23,945 nt of DNA from Actinomycetota bacterium (lineage in GTDB: Bacteria > Actinomycetota > Thermoleophilia > Gaiellales > Gaiellaceae), in the NCBI GenBank assembly GCA_003162235.1, contig PMMN01000038.1, positions 7,405-31,349 on the forward strand, given 5' to 3'. Position 1 is the first letter of the stretch. Each line of letters opens with the position of its first letter. The translations under genes were made by a program, and so were the position numbers. Under the pieces are notes generated by a model. It saw only the letters and a program-made list of their open reading frames with translations, ran no database searches and had not been told where the DNA came from. This document shows positions 21,947 to 23,945 of this stretch, piece after piece.

Positions 21947-22346
21947 TGCTTGTGTCTTTCTTTTCGAGCTCCGAGAGCAGCCGCTCAATGCGGGCGGCGA
22001 TCTCGTCTCTGATTCCGCGGACCTCGCCCAGGCTCTTGCCGGCCGGATCCTCGAGCTCCCAGTCTATGTAGCGCTTCCCCAGGATGACCGGACAGGCGTC
22101 GCCACAGCCCATCGTCACGACTACGTCGGCCCACTCGGCGTCGGAGCGCTCGAGGCAACGCGGCGTGCGTTCGGCCAGATCCACGCCGAGCTCGCGCATG
22201 GCGTCCACCACTTCGGGGTGAACGTTTGCGGCCGGGTTCGACCCTGCCGATCGCGCCTCGTAACGCCCGGCGACCGCCAGCCGGAAGAGCGCCTCGGCCA
22301 TCTGTGAGCGTCCGGCATTCTGGACGCAGACGAAGAGGACGTTCAT
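21933..22346 (-). CDS. arsC: Arsenate reductase ArsC, low-molecular-weight phosphatase type
   Basis: This enzyme reduces As(V) to As(III), which Acr3 then exports. It is 137 residues long with the phosphatase-fold loop CVQNAGRS (C7 to S14, C-x5-R-S) at the N-terminus. Two further Cys (C81, C85) lie in TMGCGDACP, suited to the intramolecular disulfide relay. They are three residues apart, closer than the six of the thioredoxin-linked S. aureus type. Coupling to mycothiol/mycoredoxin is possible in actinobacteria; the sequence does not decide. The ATG start at 22346 overlaps the arsM stop as ATGA; the frame extends three codons further to a GTG, which is less likely. Confidence 0.92.
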   Translation of the reverse strand: MNVLFVCVQNAGRSQMAEALFRLAVAGRYEARSAGSNPAANVHPEVVDAMRELGVDLAERTPRCLERSDAEWADVVVTMGCGDACPVILGKRYIDWELEDPAGKSLGEVRGIRDEIAARIERLLSELEKKDTSSGRS

Positions 22347-23158
22347 TCGCAACACTTCCCCTGCGACTTAGTCCCGGCAAGAGGAAGCGATCTCGGGATC
22401 GGCTTCGCGCCCGCAGGTTTGACCGCCTTGATGATCGCCGCGTGCATGCCGTCTTCGACTTCGTGCGTGAACTCGACCGACACCTGCTCGAATCCGGCTG
22501 CAGCGAGACCCTGCTCGTACTCGCTCCTGGACAGAGCGCCGGCGATGCAGCCCGAGTAGCTGCCACGCTCGGCTCGCTCGGCCGGTGAGAGGCGGTCCTC
22601 GGCGACGACGTCGGAGATCCCGATCCGCCCGCCCGGACCGAGCACGCGCGCCATCTCGACCAGCACTGCGGGCTTGTCGACCGAGAGATTGATCACGCAG
22701 TTGGAGATGACGACGTCGACCGATTCCGCCGGCAGCGGTACCTGCTCGATCACGCCTTTGAGAAAGATCGCATTGCGAACGCCCGCCTCGTCGGCGTTGC
22801 GCTGGGCCAGCGCCAACATCTCGTCGGTCATGTCGAGCCCGAAGGCACGCCCACTCTCACCGACTCGCCTGGCCGAGAGGATCACGTCGATGCCGCCGCC
22901 CGAGCCCAGATCGAGCACGGTTTCGCCTTCGTTCAGGTCGGCGACCGCAATCGGGTTGCCGCATCCGAGCGAGGCCAACGCGGCAGCGTTTGGAAGCTCG
23001 CCGCGTTCCCCGGCCGAGTAGCTCGATACGCCAAAAGCGTCGCTGGCAGCCTTCTCTCCACCACAGCAGGCATTGCCGCCGCTCTCGGTCACGGTGCGCG
23101 CGGCCTCGGCGTAACGGCGGCGCACCTCTTCGCGAAGCTCCTCCGCAGAAGTTGTCAC
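22343..23158 (-). CDS. arsM: Arsenite S-adenosylmethionine methyltransferase ArsM
   Basis: ArsM methylates As(III) to mono-, di- and trimethyl forms, some volatile. In 271 residues it shows SAM motif I VLDLGSGGGIDVILSAR (81-97) and the Cys pattern of the family: C31-C32 (NACCGG), C66 (LGCGNP), C154 (SNCVINLS) and C204 (SGCIAG). A further CC pair (269-270) sits at the extreme C-terminus, as in many ArsM proteins. The start is GTG at 23158, overlapping the arsR stop as GTGA. The frame runs open well into arsR, but the upstream translation is Arg-rich and non-conserved. It lies between arsR and arsC, so methylation and efflux are co-regulated. Confidence 0.93.
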   Translation of the reverse strand: MTTSAEELREEVRRRYAEAARTVTESGGNACCGGEKAASDAFGVSSYSAGERGELPNAAALASLGCGNPIAVADLNEGETVLDLGSGGGIDVILSARRVGESGRAFGLDMTDEMLALAQRNADEAGVRNAIFLKGVIEQVPLPAESVDVVISNCVINLSVDKPAVLVEMARVLGPGGRIGISDVVAEDRLSPAERAERGSYSGCIAGALSRSEYEQGLAAAGFEQVSVEFTHEVEDGMHAAIIKAVKPAGAKPIPRSLPLAGTKSQGKCCE

Positions 23159-23499
23159 TGGCTTCCTCCTTCGAGATCGATCAGTCCGGCGAGCTTGCTC
23201 ACAGCCTCGTGGTTGAGAGAGAAGAAGGCCCACTTGCCGCGCTGTTCTCTGTCGAGCAATCCCGCTTCGACGAGCTTTTTCATGTGGTGGCTTACGGTCG
23301 GTTGCGCGAGGCCGAGCGGTCGAGTCAGGTTGCACACGCAGACCGGCTCGCGATTCGTCGCCAGTAGGTTGACGATCTTCACGCGAGCCGGATCTCCAAG
23401 CGCAGCGAAGAGCCTGGCCGTGGCTTCGGCCTCCTCGTTCGAGAGCGCCGGCGCCGCCAGCGACACGCAGCCGGCTACGGCTGTCGTCGCGTCGTTCAT
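23155..23499 (-). CDS. arsR: ArsR/SmtB family As(III)-responsive repressor
   Basis: ArsR binds the ars operator as a dimer and lets go when As(III) binds its Cys. The 114-residue protein is a winged helix with LFAALGDPARVKIVNLL (30-46) and recognition region LAQPTVSHHMKKLVEAGLL (64-82), then the wing (GKWAFFSL). The metal site is CVC (C54, C56) at the start of the DNA-binding helix pair, equivalent to ELCVCDL of classical ArsR; C11 might complete a three-Cys site. The ATG at 23499 is chosen because it overlaps the stop of a small upstream gene as ATGA. A GTG at 23553 in the same frame would add 18 residues. It probably represses its own operon through the palindrome at 23721-23740. Confidence 0.93.
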   Translation of the reverse strand: MNDATTAVAGCVSLAAPALSNEEAEATARLFAALGDPARVKIVNLLATNREPVCVCNLTRPLGLAQPTVSHHMKKLVEAGLLDREQRGKWAFFSLNHEAVSKLAGLIDLEGGSQ

Positions 23500-23645
23500 A
23501 CCGGCCGGAAACCGCTGCGAGGCAGATTCTGGAACATGCGGTCTCGCGCGCACTCGGCGAAGGTGGAAGCCAAATTGTGGGCGACCGCGCAGCGCTCGCA
23601 GAACTCGAGATTCAGCGTCTTCGTCTCTTCGTGATTCAGTTTCAA
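23496..23645 (-). CDS. Small CxxC protein leading the ars operon (49 residues)
   Basis: This small open frame starts at TTG 23645, with AGGA seven bases upstream, and ends in a TGA that overlaps the arsR ATG (ATGA). The product begins MKLNHEETKTLNLEFCERCA and has three Cys (16, 19, 32) in a C-x2-C-x12-C pattern. There is no signal peptide or membrane helix, and the end is basic (LPRSGFRPV). Its place between the ars promoter and arsR and its overlap with arsR suggest a real, co-translated gene. I do not recognise the family for certain. Short Cys proteins of this kind could bind As(III) or zinc or pass metal to ArsR or Acr3, but that is inference. Confidence 0.65.
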   Translation of the reverse strand: MKLNHEETKTLNLEFCERCAVAHNLASTFAECARDRMFQNLPRSGFRPV

Positions 23646-23720
23646 TGCGGTTTCCTTTCTCCGATCAGTTCATTTACAGGTCTGGTGTTGCGTTGTTCAT
23701 TCATATCGACCGTTGTCGAT

Positions 23721-23740
23721 GTATCGATTTCTATCAATAC
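23721..23740. promoter_or_regulatory. Probable ArsR operator
   Basis: GTATCGAT (23721-23728) and ATCAATAC (23733-23740) form an inverted repeat with one mismatch and a four-base centre. It covers the -10 and part of the spacer of the ars promoter. An AT-rich imperfect palindrome over the promoter is typical of ArsR control. Confidence 0.6.
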
Positions 23741-23756
23741 GTCCGCTCCCTGTCAA
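23728..23756 (-). promoter_or_regulatory. Promoter of the ars operon
   Basis: Read on the minus strand: perfect TTGACA (23756-23751), a 17-bp spacer and TAGAAA (23733-23728). Transcription would start near 23721, about 75 nt before the small CxxC gene. The ArsR palindrome overlaps the -10. Confidence 0.65.
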
Positions 23757-23945
23757 GCCGGTCGACCGACCAAACGTACGAAACGATTTCGGGGACTGTC
23801 CGGCGGAGCGCGACTAGACGGGCGAGCGCTTCGGCAGACACTTCTTTCCGCCGCCCACGACCTCGAGTGCCAAACTGCTTAATGACCCGTCGACTGGATG
23901 CTTACGGCACTACGATCCGCCGCCCCCCGCCTTTGTCCACCCACC
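23757..23945. other. Right-hand end of the window, no gene recognised
   Basis: I see no convincing gene, RNA or repeat in these 189 bases upstream of the ars promoter. A gene beginning or ending beyond the window cannot be excluded. Confidence 0.4.

Noticed and set aside
23159..23335. Upstream extension of the ArsM frame
   Set aside because: It overlaps arsR deeply and translates to an Arg-rich, non-conserved stretch; the GTGA overlap at 23158 is the normal start.
1..23945. Search for tRNA, rRNA, insertion sequences, integrases, phage genes or toxin-antitoxin pairs
   Set aside because: None were recognised. The window looks like ordinary chromosome with several metabolic islands rather than a mobile element or defence locus.

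Overview
The window reads as a chromosomal segment from an uncultured high-GC actinobacterium. Thermoleophilia (Gaiellales/Solirubrobacterales-like) is my best guess. It rests on GC-rich codon use, frequent GTG/TTG starts, tight ATGA/GTGA overlaps, a secreted collagen-like protein with a Cys-paired Ig-like tail, and a GerW-like membrane protein. Taxonomy was not tested.

Layout. (1) 1-3412: de novo NAD synthesis genes nadB-nadC-nadA on the minus strand (nadA cut by the window edge), divergent from an NrtR-type Nudix/winged-helix repressor. (2) 3422-4948: a membrane-anchored GGDEF-EAL protein. (3) 5341-12609: a six-gene operon with a family 5 solute-binding protein, two permeases, two ATPases and a GH130 glycoside phosphorylase. 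The family looks like a peptide importer, but the GH130 partner suggests beta-mannoside uptake and phosphorolysis. (4) 12822-16118: a soluble PRC-barrel/MgtE_N/CBS protein, a 387-nt highly structured spacer, and an Nramp-superfamily transporter lacking the canonical metal-binding Met and Asn. Together these look like a divalent-cation (probably Mg2+) uptake unit. (5) 16215-17523: a small helical protein, a SAM methyltransferase and a GerW/YtfJ-like membrane protein. (6) 17567-18940: a GH1 beta-glycosidase. (7) 19342-20646: a secreted collagen-like protein. (8) 20789-23756: an arsenic operon in the order small Cys protein, arsR, arsM, arsC, acr3, all overlapping, behind a strong promoter with an overlapping palindrome.

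Most interesting points. Two unrelated transporter leaders, before the solute-binding protein (5690-5788) and before the Nramp gene (14316-14465), show the same logic: the Shine-Dalgarno can pair with an upstream anti-SD, and that anti-SD can pair with a still earlier segment. This is the design of a translation-controlling RNA switch, and neither leader matches a riboswitch class I recognise. Other candidates are the split MgtE-sensor/Nramp-pore unit and a 49-residue CxxC protein at the head of the ars operon.

All calls come from reading sequence and remembered family motifs. No database search or folding program was run.
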